Shown: piece after piece, positions 53,931-62,265 of the stretch | Position numbering within the stretch: position 1 is the first letter of the stretch | Layout: every line of letters starts with the position of its first letter | NCBI RefSeq assembly: GCF_016482825.1 | Contig: NZ_JAEMNV010000001.1 | Location: 372,001 to 436,000, forward strand | Source of the DNA: Antrihabitans stalagmiti | Lineage (GTDB): Bacteria > Actinomycetota > Actinomycetes > Mycobacteriales > Mycobacteriaceae | Length of the DNA: 64,000 nucleotides | Direction: 5' to 3' | Translations under genes and position numbers: made by a program | Notes under the pieces: model-generated | What the model saw: the letters and a program-made list of their open reading frames with translations, nothing else | The model's database searches: none | Told to the model about the DNA's origin: nothing

Positions 53931-55052
53931 TCAGTCGACGACATACCCCGCGTCGGTAGCGACGACGTCGGTCACGTCGCCGCGTGGACGTCCACATTTT
54001 CGGTCGCAACCGACCCAGTGCTGACGTCCGGCAGTAGGCAGTTCGTCGTTCTCGACAGCGTCTGTCACGTCCGCTCGGACGTCGGCACGTGACTTGTCGC
54101 AACCGGGTTTGCCGGTGCACGCGCTGATCCGCAACCAGGGCGATTCGCTGTCGAAGATCAGTCCTTTCGGCGCGAGGACGCGCACCACCTGTTCCGCTGC
54201 CCATTCGTCGAGGTCCGCGATGATGATCGACCGCCACGGCGTCACGATGATCGGGCGTTCGATCGCGGCGAGAAACTGAGCGGTTCGGGCAGGCAGAATG
54301 CCGAGCCGCACGCCGGCGCCGAGGCTGACGAGGCCGTCGTCCTGGGGGAGCCAACCGATCGGCGGCAGTTCGGGCGGCTCGAAGGTGAGCGGGTCGGCGT
54401 CGCCGACGAGGCCGAGGCTGTCGAGGAGTGTGCCGACGCCGCCTTCGAGTTCCGCCAGCCGCCACTCGTCGCTGCGGTGGTCGACGAATGCAAGTGCGGC
54501 TCGGATCGCGTAGTCGACACCGTCGTCGATCGATACGCGTGCACCGGTGTCTGCGCCAGCAAGCACGAGCGCGAACTCGCGGTCCGAGACGGCGTGTAGA
54601 CCGATGTCAGCGCCGAGTCCACTGACGTCGCCGCGACCGTCGTCTATCGACAGCAGGACGCGGCCGGGAAGTTCGGCGAGCACGGCGTCGGCGCGGATGG
54701 CGGCGTCGAGTCCGAGAACGTGCTCACGGACATCGACGAGTCCGCTGATGCGACCGGACAGCGGCGAGGCGACGATGTTGCGAACACGTTCGTGTGTCGC
54801 GGACGGCAGCAGACCTGCCTCGGCTAGTCGGTCCGCGAGTGCAGCGGGGTCCGATACGGCGCGTAGCTGCACGTTTCCGCGCACTGTGAGTTCGATGTCG
54901 CCGTTGCCGAGGTCGATGGCGGCGTCGGCGAGAGTGGTCAACTGATCGGGCGTGAGCAGTCCGCCGGGCAGCCGGACACGTGCAAGGGCACCGTCGGCAG
55001 CGTGGTGTACCTGCAGGGCACCGGGGCAGGCGTCGGGCCGGGATCGAGACAC
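53931..55052 (-). CDS. cobG: Precorrin-3B synthase
   Basis: 373 residues of the ferredoxin-nitrite/sulfite-reductase-like fold. VRGNVQLRAV is a family landmark; the cysteines ACTGKPGCDKS and GCDRKCG near the C-terminus bind the [4Fe-4S] cluster. It oxidises precorrin-3A with O2 in the aerobic pathway, so the pathway here is the oxygen-dependent one. GTG 55052 is chosen because TACGCT ends 6 nt upstream and the upstream frame overlaps the riboswitch of cobN on the other strand. Confidence 0.94.
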   Translation of the reverse strand: MSRSRPDACPGALQVHHAADGALARVRLPGGLLTPDQLTTLADAAIDLGNGDIELTVRGNVQLRAVSDPAALADRLAEAGLLPSATHERVRNIVASPLSGRISGLVDVREHVLGLDAAIRADAVLAELPGRVLLSIDDGRGDVSGLGADIGLHAVSDREFALVLAGADTGARVSIDDGVDYAIRAALAFVDHRSDEWRLAELEGGVGTLLDSLGLVGDADPLTFEPPELPPIGWLPQDDGLVSLGAGVRLGILPARTAQFLAAIERPIIVTPWRSIIIADLDEWAAEQVVRVLAPKGLIFDSESPWLRISACTGKPGCDKSRADVRADVTDAVENDELPTAGRQHWVGCDRKCGRPRGDVTDVVATDAGYVVD

Positions 55053-55058
55053 GAATCC

Positions 55059-55064
55059 AGCGTA
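55059..55064 (-). promoter_or_regulatory. -10 element TACGCT of cobG (leaderless pattern)
   Basis: TACGCT on the minus strand ends 6 nt before GTG 55052, just outside the riboswitch of cobN. Confidence 0.5.
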
Positions 55065-55075
55065 CGGTGCAGTGC

Positions 55076-55205
55076 CGTAGGATCCGAGTGCTCGGCGGCA
55101 GACGAGGAAACCGGTGAGATTCCGGTGCGGTCGCGCCACTGTGACTCGGCCAGACGGTCCACGTCTGCGCTGAAAGCCAGATCTTCGGTCGGCGAGCGAC
55201 TACCC
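55076..55205 (+). ncRNA. Cobalamin (B12) riboswitch upstream of cobN
   Basis: Conserved elements appear in order on the plus strand: GGCAGACGAGGAAACCGGTG, GATTCCGGTGCGGTCGCG, CCACTGTGACTC, and the B12 box GAAAGCCAGATC. Downstream, CGGGG-CGCGCAA-CCCCG forms a hairpin next to the GAGGAAAGG ribosome-binding site of cobN, suggesting translational control. Boundaries are approximate. Transcribed toward cobN only. Confidence 0.93.
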
Positions 55206-55239
55206 GACGGGGCGCGCAACCCCGAGGAAAGGCTGACCC

Positions 55240-58200
55240 GTGATTCTGCTGCTCTCGACCTCGGATACCGACCTGCTCTGTGCACGTGCGAGCGGCGCCG
55301 ACTATCGCTGGGCAAATCCCGCCCGCTTGCTCGTCGACGATCTGCCGGCGCTCCTCGACGGTGCCGACCTCGTCGTCGTCCGAATCCTCGGTGGCAAACG
55401 GATGTGGGAAGACGGCCTCGACGCGCTGCTCGCGAGCGGCATTCCCGTCGTCGCGCTCGGTGGTGAGAACGCACCCGACGCCGAACTGATGGAGTGCTCG
55501 ACCGTTCCCGGCGGTGTCGCGGCGCAAGCGCACAACTATCTCGCCGCGGGCGGGCCGGACAACCTTGCTCAGCTGTTTCACTTCCTCTCCGACACCGTGC
55601 TGCTCACCGGGCACGGGTTCACCCCGCCGGTGCACACTCCGAGTTGGGGTTTGCTCGAGCGGACCGAGGCGGCCGTGGCCGGACCCGTGATCGCGGTGCT
55701 CTACTACCGCGCTCAGCAGTTGGCAGGCAACACGGCCTATATCGAAGCGCTCTGCGCCGCAATCGAAACCGCAGGTGGTCGCGCGTTGCCGATCTACTGC
55801 GCGTCGCTGCGGACCGCCGAACCCGAACTGCTGCACACACTTCGCCAGGCCGATGCGCTGATCGTCACGGTTCTCGCTGCCGGCGGCACCAAACCGTCCA
55901 CAGCGTCGGCGGGAGGCGACGACGAGGCGTGGGACATCGGCGAGCTCGCAGATCTGGATGTGCCGATACTGCAGGGGTTGTGCCTGACGAGTCGTCGTGA
56001 GGCGTGGGCGGCCAACGACGACGGATTGTCGCCGCTCGATGTCGCGACCCAGGTCGCCGTTCCGGAATTCGACGGACGCATCATCACGGTTCCGTTCTCG
56101 TTCAAGGAGTTCGACGCCGACGGTCTGTCCACCTACGTCCCCGATCCGGAGCGCGCTGCGCGAGTCGCGGGCATCGCCGTTCGCCACGCGCGACTGCGGC
56201 ACATTCCGGCGGGGGAGCGACGCATCGCGCTGATGTTCTCGGCGTATCCGACGAAGCATGCGCGCATCGGCAACGCCGTCGGACTCGACACACCAGCAAG
56301 CGCTGTGCGGCTGCTCGCTGAAATGGCTACCGCTGGATACGATTTGGGGCCCGAAGACACGATTCCCGGCCTCGCGGCCCAGGACGGTGACGCACTCGTC
56401 CATGCGTTGATTGCGGCCGGCGGCCAAGATCCCGACTGGCTCACCGCAGGGCAACTCGAAGGCAATCCGATTCGGATCTCCGCAGCGAGCTATGGGCGTT
56501 GGTTCGAGACACTGCCCGAGGATCTCCGTGCTGGTGTCGAAGAGCATTGGGGAGCAGCGCCGGGCGAGCTGTATGTCGACCGCACGGCCGACCCCGCAGG
56601 CGAGATCGTCATCGCAGCAATGGAATTCGGCAAGATAGTCATCATGGTGCAGCCGCCACGTGGTTTCGGTGAGAACCCGGTCGCCATCTACCACGATCCC
56701 GATCTGCCGCCGAGCCACCATTACTTGGCCGCCTACTGCTGGATTCGAGAGTCCTTCGGCGCCGACGCCCTCGTACACCTCGGCAAGCACGGCAACCTGG
56801 AATGGCTCCCCGGCAAGACCATGGGAATGTCCGCGTCGTGTGGCACCGACGCCGCGCTCGGTGATCTTCCGCTGATCTACCCTTTCCTCGTCAACGATCC
56901 CGGCGAGGGCACGCAGGCAAAGCGCCGTGCGCACGCGACTCTGGTCGATCATCTGATTCCACCGATGGCGCGTGCCGAAAGCTACGGCGATATCGCACGC
57001 CTCGAACAACTGCTCGACGAGCATCAGAACGTGTCGGCGCTGGATCCCGCGAAACTTCCCGCGGTCCGGCAGCAGATCTGGACGCTGATGCGCGCCGCGA
57101 AAATGGACCACGACCTCGGCTTGGCCGAACGTCCCGACGAGGACACGTTCGACGACATGCTGCTGCACGTCGACGGTTGGTTGTGCGAGATCAAGGATGT
57201 CCAGATCCGCGACGGTCTGCACATTCTCGGCGAAGCGCCGCGTGGTGAAGCCGAGGTCGACCTCGTTCTGGCGATGCTGCGGGCCCGCCAGATGTGGGGT
57301 GGCGAACAGAGCGTTCCTGGTCTTCGCGAAGCGTTGGGTCTCAGCGAGAAGGGCGACGAGAATCGCGGTCGGGTCGACGCGGTGGAGGAGCAGGCGCGCG
57401 GTTTGGTGGCAGCGCTGCAGAAAGCCGACTGGAACGCGGACGCGGCGGATTCGCTCACCGACGATGCGACCGTTGCAGCGATTCTGCGCTTCGCTGCGAC
57501 CGAGGTCGTCCCGCGGCTGCGGCAGACCGACCGCGAACTCGAGTGGATCCTGCACGCACTCGACGGCGGCTTCATCCCTGCCGGCCCGAGTGGGTCGCCG
57601 TTGCGTGGTCTGATCAACGTTCTGCCGACCGGTCGCAACTTCTACTCCGTCGACCCGAAGGCCGTGCCGTCCAAGTTGGCCTGGGAGACCGGTCAAGCAA
57701 TGGCCGAGTCGCTTGTGCAGCGTTATCTCACCGATCACAGCGAGTTTCCGAAGTCGGTCGGGCTGTCGGTGTGGGGCACCAGTGCGATGCGCACCTCCGG
57801 CGACGACATCGCCGAAGTGTTCGCGCTGCTCGGTGTCCGGCCGGTTTGGGACGACGCGTCGCGGCGTGTGATCTCGTTGGAAGCGATCTCCCTCGAGGAA
57901 TTGGGACGCCCACGTATCGACGTGACGGTCCGCATCAGCGGCTTCTTCCGTGATGCTTTCCCGCATGTTCTTGCCCTTCTCGATGACGCGGTTCAACTGG
58001 TTGCGGCACTGGACGAGCCTGCGGAGCAGAACTACGTCCGAGCGCACACGCTCGAGGCGCTCGCGGAGCACGGTGACGACAGACGTGCCACCACACGCAT
58101 ATTCGGTTCCAAGCCAGGGACCTACGGCGCAGGTTTACTGCAGCTGATCGATTCGAAGAGCTGGCGAACCGATGCCGACCTCGCTGCCGTGTACACCACG

Positions 58201-58812
58201 TGGGGTGGCTACGCCTACGGCCGCGGTCTCGACGGTGCGCCGGCAGCCGACGACATGCGGACCGCCTATCGCCGTATTGCCGTTGCTGCCAAGAACACCG
58301 ACACCCGCGAGCACGACATCGCCGACTCCGACGACTACTTCCAGTACCACGGCGGCATGGTCGCGACCGTCCGCGCGTTGACCGGTAAGGATCCGGAGGC
58401 CTACATCGGCGACAGCACTCGACCCGATGCGGTCCGCACTCGGACGCTGTCCGAGGAGACGAACCGCGTGTTCCGCGCTCGTGTCGTCAATCCGAAGTGG
58501 CTCGACGCCATGCGGCGCCACGGCTACAAGGGCGCGTTCGAGATGGCCGCCACGGTGGACTACCTCTTCGGGTACGACGCGACAACCAATGTCGTCGCAG
58601 ACTGGATGTACGAGAAGCTGGCCGAGAGTTACGTGTTCGACGAACAGAACCGCAAGTTCATGGAGCAATCCAACCCGTGGGCGTTGCACGGAATCGCGGA
58701 GCGGCTACTCGAGGCGGCGCAGCGCGAGATGTGGGAGAACCCGGAACAGGCCACGCTCGATGGCCTGCGCCAGGTGTACCTCGAAACCGAAGGCGAACTC
58801 GAGGGCGAGTAG
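55240..58812 (+). CDS. cobN: Cobaltochelatase subunit CobN
   Basis: 1190 residues, typical CobN length, of the magnesium-chelatase H-type family. Landmarks: RRIALMFSAYPTKHARIGNAVG, HLGKHGNLEWLPGKTMGMSA, SVWGTSAMRTSGDDIAE and, near the C-terminus, GYDATTNVVADWMYEKL. It inserts cobalt into hydrogenobyrinate a,c-diamide with partner AAA subunits that are not in this window. The riboswitch in its leader should reduce expression when cobalamin is abundant. GTG 55240 is preceded by GAGGAAAGG. Confidence 0.97.
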   Translation: MILLLSTSDTDLLCARASGADYRWANPARLLVDDLPALLDGADLVVVRILGGKRMWEDGLDALLASGIPVVALGGENAPDAELMECSTVPGGVAAQAHNYLAAGGPDNLAQLFHFLSDTVLLTGHGFTPPVHTPSWGLLERTEAAVAGPVIAVLYYRAQQLAGNTAYIEALCAAIETAGGRALPIYCASLRTAEPELLHTLRQADALIVTVLAAGGTKPSTASAGGDDEAWDIGELADLDVPILQGLCLTSRREAWAANDDGLSPLDVATQVAVPEFDGRIITVPFSFKEFDADGLSTYVPDPERAARVAGIAVRHARLRHIPAGERRIALMFSAYPTKHARIGNAVGLDTPASAVRLLAEMATAGYDLGPEDTIPGLAAQDGDALVHALIAAGGQDPDWLTAGQLEGNPIRISAASYGRWFETLPEDLRAGVEEHWGAAPGELYVDRTADPAGEIVIAAMEFGKIVIMVQPPRGFGENPVAIYHDPDLPPSHHYLAAYCWIRESFGADALVHLGKHGNLEWLPGKTMGMSASCGTDAALGDLPLIYPFLVNDPGEGTQAKRRAHATLVDHLIPPMARAESYGDIARLEQLLDEHQNVSALDPAKLPAVRQQIWTLMRAAKMDHDLGLAERPDEDTFDDMLLHVDGWLCEIKDVQIRDGLHILGEAPRGEAEVDLVLAMLRARQMWGGEQSVPGLREALGLSEKGDENRGRVDAVEEQARGLVAALQKADWNADAADSLTDDATVAAILRFAATEVVPRLRQTDRELEWILHALDGGFIPAGPSGSPLRGLINVLPTGRNFYSVDPKAVPSKLAWETGQAMAESLVQRYLTDHSEFPKSVGLSVWGTSAMRTSGDDIAEVFALLGVRPVWDDASRRVISLEAISLEELGRPRIDVTVRISGFFRDAFPHVLALLDDAVQLVAALDEPAEQNYVRAHTLEALAEHGDDRRATTRIFGSKPGTYGAGLLQLIDSKSWRTDADLAAVYTTWGGYAYGRGLDGAPAADDMRTAYRRIAVAAKNTDTREHDIADSDDYFQYHGGMVATVRALTGKDPEAYIGDSTRPDAVRTRTLSEETNRVFRARVVNPKWLDAMRRHGYKGAFEMAATVDYLFGYDATTNVVADWMYEKLAESYVFDEQNRKFMEQSNPWALHGIAERLLEAAQREMWENPEQATLDGLRQVYLETEGELEGE

Positions 58813-58819
58813 GTAGGTA

Positions 58820-59533
58820 CTACTCCTCCTGAACCTGTTGCACGACAGGTCTTCCGGATTCGAAACGCCAGATGGTGTAGGCAAGTCGATCGGAGTCGTA
58901 GCCACATCGCTCGGCGACGTCCCGCAGGATGGCGGCGGCGTCGGCGGGTGCGAGCTTGATCGTGGCCGTCGCCCGGCCGAGGTAACGCACCACCAGCTGG
59001 TCGGGCGTCTCGAGAGCGACATCGGTCAGCATCGTCAGGTAGCTCCACGTGAGTCCCGACTTCTGGCCTGGGATCGCGGTCCACTGCTCGCGAATCGGGC
59101 CCAGATCGACGACGTCGCGTAGTTGTTCGGCCGTCTCGATGTTGTTGGTTGTGAACACTTTTGCTGCTTGCAGTATCGCTGCAGCTTTCAGCGGTGCCCC
59201 CGGCACGGTCGAGACCGGCCGCATGTTGCCGATCGCGTCTGCCCACTCGGCTGGACCGCCGAGATCGTCGAAGGACCGAATGAGGTCGGTTGCGTTGTCC
59301 GCCAGTGCATCCGATCCGAGCCCCGCCCGGTACGCGGCGTAGCGTTCGACGATCTTCGCGACGGAGCTGTACTGTGATCTCGTCGATTGGATCGCATCGA
59401 TGATGCACAGCGCCAACGAATTTCGCATCGATCCGCGCTCGATCCACAAGGCCGGATCACCGAGATCCTGCTTGCACTGCTCGGCGACGGTCAGTGTGTG
59501 ATCGGCTGCCGAACGGTCGACTGTAATAGTCAT
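58820..59533 (-). CDS. Conserved protein of unknown function
   Basis: 237 residues, mostly helical, with SLALCIIDAIQSTRSQYSSV, LVVRYLGRATA and a C-terminal IWRFESGRPVVQQVQEE. It somewhat resembles helix-hairpin-helix DNA-glycosylase-like proteins, but I do not see the catalytic Asp with confidence, so the function is left open. ATG 59533 is preceded by a GGGGGAAG ribosome-binding site. It converges on cobN. Confidence 0.75.
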   Translation of the reverse strand: MTITVDRSAADHTLTVAEQCKQDLGDPALWIERGSMRNSLALCIIDAIQSTRSQYSSVAKIVERYAAYRAGLGSDALADNATDLIRSFDDLGGPAEWADAIGNMRPVSTVPGAPLKAAAILQAAKVFTTNNIETAEQLRDVVDLGPIREQWTAIPGQKSGLTWSYLTMLTDVALETPDQLVVRYLGRATATIKLAPADAAAILRDVAERCGYDSDRLAYTIWRFESGRPVVQQVQEE

Positions 59534-59665
59534 CTGCTTCCCCCCAGAATGTTGTGCAGAACGTGACACCGCAGAGAGTGGCATGAGGTACCGACAGGTT
59601 GTTAGCCTCCTCGCGGCGCCGCGCCAACTCCTCGACCGCCCTCGGCGGATTCTCTACACACCGCC

Positions 59666-59671
59666 TAGGGT
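59666..59671 (+). promoter_or_regulatory. -10 element TAGGGT before the PPOX gene (leaderless pattern)
   Basis: TAGGGT ends 7 nt before ATG 59679. Upstream, CGCGGCGCCGCG at 59612-59623 is a perfect 12-bp palindrome. Confidence 0.5.
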
Positions 59672-59678
59672 GGTCCGC

Positions 59679-60062
59679 ATGAGCAACGAGTTCGACGAGG
59701 TCGGCAAAGCCCAATACGTATCCTTGACGACTTTCCGGAAAGACGGCACACCCGTCGCCACTCCGCTGTGGGCGGCTCTCGACGGCAAGCAGTTGCTGAT
59801 CTGGACGGTGACCGATTCGTGGAAGGTCAAGCGCATCAAGCGGAACGCGGACGTCACGATTCAAGCCTGCGACATCCGCGGAAAGCTGAAGGGCGACACG
59901 GTCGTCAAGGGCCATGCGGTATTGCTCGACTCGAAGGCAACCGAACATGCGCGGTCGGTCATTCAGAAGAAGTACGGAATCATGGGCTTCCTGACGATGA
60001 AAGCCAGTCTTCTGCGCCGCGGCAAGGATGGCACCATCGGAATCGCAGTCACCGAGGCCTGA
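59679..60062 (+). CDS. PPOX-class F420-dependent enzyme (Rv2061c-like)
   Basis: 127 residues of the split-barrel flavin/F420 family: VSLTTFRKDGTPVATPLW, LLIWTVTDSWKVKRIKRN and KLKGDTVVKGHAVLLD. It resembles Rv2061c, which lies next to cobN in M. tuberculosis. Substrate unknown; F420 binding is inferred from family. Confidence 0.86.
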   Translation: MSNEFDEVGKAQYVSLTTFRKDGTPVATPLWAALDGKQLLIWTVTDSWKVKRIKRNADVTIQACDIRGKLKGDTVVKGHAVLLDSKATEHARSVIQKKYGIMGFLTMKASLLRRGKDGTIGIAVTEA

Positions 60063-60068
60063 GCCCGC

Positions 60069-60824
60069 CTACCAAGCCTGCCGTTCGCGCGCCACGGCAA
60101 CCGCCTCGGCGATCGAGCCCTCGTGGGGCGCACCGTGGCCCGGCAGGATGACGTCTGCAGCCAGCGACTCCAGAGGATGCAGACCCAGCCGCGAGCCGCC
60201 TGCGGTGTGTTCGAACATCGCGGGCAGCAACTGCGGGCCGGAGATTCGTGAGATCGAGTGGCCGGTGACAAGGCCGTCGCCGGTGATCACAGCACCGACG
60301 TTCGGTAGGTGATACGCGCAGTGACCGGATGTGTGGCCCGCCGTCTCGATCGGGACAGGTGCTCCGGGTAGATCCAAAGCGCCCGCATTCGGGAACGGCT
60401 CGGCATGCGGAATCGACATCTTCTGCGTCGCACCTGCGCGGGTGATGCGCAAGGACCAAGCGAGCACACCCGGTCGCCAAATGTTCTTCGCGACATCGAG
60501 TTCACCGGCCTGCTCCAGGTAATCGCGATGTGCGTGCGCCGTTTCGGTTGGCGTCAGATACGCCGGTGTCGCGTACCGGTCGTGAAAGTGATTGACCGTG
60601 CCCATGTGGTCGATGTGGGCGTGGGTCAACAAGATTGCGCGCACGTCCTCTGGTCGCGAACCGATCGATCGAATCGACGATTCGACGGCGTCGACGTAGC
60701 CGGGATAGCCGGCATCGATCAAGGTCACGTCGGACCCTTCGCGAAGCAAGATCCAGTTGACGTCGGCGCCCGCCACATGGAACACGCCGTCGCGTACCTC
60801 GCGCACATCTGCTGATCGGGCCAT
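60069..60824 (-). CDS. Metallo-beta-lactamase-fold hydrolase
   Basis: 251 residues. The metal motif is LLTHAHIDHMG (HxHxDH), followed by ETAGHTSGHCAYHL, ITGDG and LPGHG, so all metal ligands are present. Closest in pattern to glyoxalase II-like hydrolases; substrate unknown. ATG 60824 has TATCGT ending 7 nt upstream. Confidence 0.88.
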   Translation of the reverse strand: MARSADVREVRDGVFHVAGADVNWILLREGSDVTLIDAGYPGYVDAVESSIRSIGSRPEDVRAILLTHAHIDHMGTVNHFHDRYATPAYLTPTETAHAHRDYLEQAGELDVAKNIWRPGVLAWSLRITRAGATQKMSIPHAEPFPNAGALDLPGAPVPIETAGHTSGHCAYHLPNVGAVITGDGLVTGHSISRISGPQLLPAMFEHTAGGSRLGLHPLESLAADVILPGHGAPHEGSIAEAVAVARERQAW

Positions 60825-60831
60825 GCGGACG

Positions 60832-60837
60832 ACGATA
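60832..60837 (-). promoter_or_regulatory. -10 element TATCGT of the metallo-hydrolase gene (leaderless pattern)
   Basis: TATCGT on the minus strand ends 7 nt before ATG 60824. Confidence 0.45.
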
Positions 60838-60862
60838 GTGCGGGTCCGCGTGCGCGAGACCC

Positions 60863-60893
60863 TTGACCCTGACACAGTGTCAACCGGTAGACA
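60863..60893 (+). promoter_or_regulatory. Amidase promoter with embedded palindromic operator
   Basis: TTGACC (-35, 60863-60868), 19-nt spacer, TAGACA (-10, 60888-60893), ending 7 nt before ATG 60901. The spacer holds TGACACAGTGTCA (60870-60882), a perfect palindrome around a central A, at the place of a repressor operator. Confidence 0.5.
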
Positions 60894-60900
60894 TCGAGTC

Positions 60901-62265
60901 ATGACCGACATACTCAGCTTCGACGCCACCGACATCGCCGACCTCATCCGTCGCAAGGAGGCGTCGTCTCGGGACATCACGACCCAACTACTCGACCGCA
61001 TCTCCGCTGTCGATCCCGGCATCAATGCTGTGATCGCATCTCGCGCCGAATCGGCACTGAGCGAGGCCGACGCGGCCGATGCAGCAACGGCGCGCGGTGA
61101 CATCCTCGGACCTCTGCACGGCGTACCGATGACGGTCAAGGAAAGTTTCGACGTCGCGGGTATGGCGACCACCTGGGGGAATCCGGCGTTCGAAGGCATT
61201 GTCACCGAACGGGATTCGACTGTCGTCACTCGGCTGAAGGCAGCAGGCGCGATCATCGTCGGCAAGACCAACCTGTCGTTTATGTTGTCCGACTTGCAAA
61301 GTGCCAACCCGCTGTACGGCGTGACCAACAATCCCTTGGCGCCCGATCGCACGCCGGGCGGATCGAGTGGAGGCGCGGCTGCGGCATTGGTGGCGCGAAT
61401 GTCGTTCCTGGAGTTCGGAACCGACCTCAGCGGCTCGATCAGGAACCCCGCATCTTTCTGCGGAGTGTTCGGACTTCGTCCGACCTCGGAGACGGTCCCC
61501 TCGACCGGCATGGCACCGCCCGGACCGGCCGACGTTCCAGTCGGCATGATGCACCTGCCTGCTGTCGGTCCGCTGGCGCGATCGGCTCGCGATCTGCGGC
61601 TCGCACTTTCGGTCACCGCCGGCCCCGAAAACTCTGAAGCACATGCGTACTCGTGGCACCTGCCTGCCCCGCGGCACCGCCGCCTGCAAGACTTTCGCGT
61701 CGGCTACGTCCTCGACGATCCGACCGCACCGGTATCCGGCGAGATCACCGCGAGGCTGACGGAGACCGTCGATACGCTACGCACACTCGGTTGCCAGGTC
61801 GTCGAAGGCTGGCCGAGCGGGATCGACCCGGCACAGCTGTTCGAGGACTTCGGCTTTCAGGTCGAGGAGTTCTTTTGCCTCGATGGCGAGGGCGGTGTGT
61901 CGCACCGCGACTTCGTCGTGGCGGAGAACCGCAGGCTGACCGTAAGAGCGGCGTGGGCGCGCTACTTCGAGACGATCGATGTCTTCCTGTGCCCCAGCAG
62001 CATTGCCTCGGCTTTCCCCCACGAAACCCGGTCGTTCGGGGACCGCACCGTGACAACCGACCGCGGTGTTCGGCCGTACCACGAACTCTTCTTCTGGACG
62101 GCCGCAGCCACCTACGCAGGCTTGCCCGCAGCGAGTGCGCCTGTGGGCCTCGCCAGCGACGGACTCCCAGTCGGCGTCCAGATCATCGGACCGCACTACG
62201 AGGACGACACGGTCCTGACGTTCGCAGAACTGGGTCCGTTCACTGCGGCTACGTTGCCTGGCTGA
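60901..62265 (+). CDS. Amidase (amidase-signature family)
   Basis: 454 residues with the Ser-cisSer-Lys triad: Lys in LHGVPMTVKES, the cis-Ser in PGGSSGGAAA, and the nucleophile in GTDLSGSIRNPASFCGVFGL. Similar to glutamyl-tRNA amidotransferase A and fatty-acid amide hydrolase types, but no GatB/GatC genes are beside it, so it is probably a catabolic amidase. The stop overlaps the convergent tldE gene by 17 bp. Confidence 0.92.
   Translation: MTDILSFDATDIADLIRRKEASSRDITTQLLDRISAVDPGINAVIASRAESALSEADAADAATARGDILGPLHGVPMTVKESFDVAGMATTWGNPAFEGIVTERDSTVVTRLKAAGAIIVGKTNLSFMLSDLQSANPLYGVTNNPLAPDRTPGGSSGGAAAALVARMSFLEFGTDLSGSIRNPASFCGVFGLRPTSETVPSTGMAPPGPADVPVGMMHLPAVGPLARSARDLRLALSVTAGPENSEAHAYSWHLPAPRHRRLQDFRVGYVLDDPTAPVSGEITARLTETVDTLRTLGCQVVEGWPSGIDPAQLFEDFGFQVEEFFCLDGEGGVSHRDFVVAENRRLTVRAAWARYFETIDVFLCPSSIASAFPHETRSFGDRTVTTDRGVRPYHELFFWTAAATYAGLPAASAPVGLASDGLPVGVQIIGPHYEDDTVLTFAELGPFTAATLPG

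Noticed and set aside
54724-58071. A very long open frame (over 1100 codons) antisense to cobN
   Set aside because: It is the GC-rich mirror of cobN; its translation has no recognisable domain and cobN is unmistakable.
58807-58825. Hairpin GAGTAG...CTACTC at the cobN end as a terminator
   Set aside because: A 6-bp stem with a 7-nt loop and no T-run; too weak.
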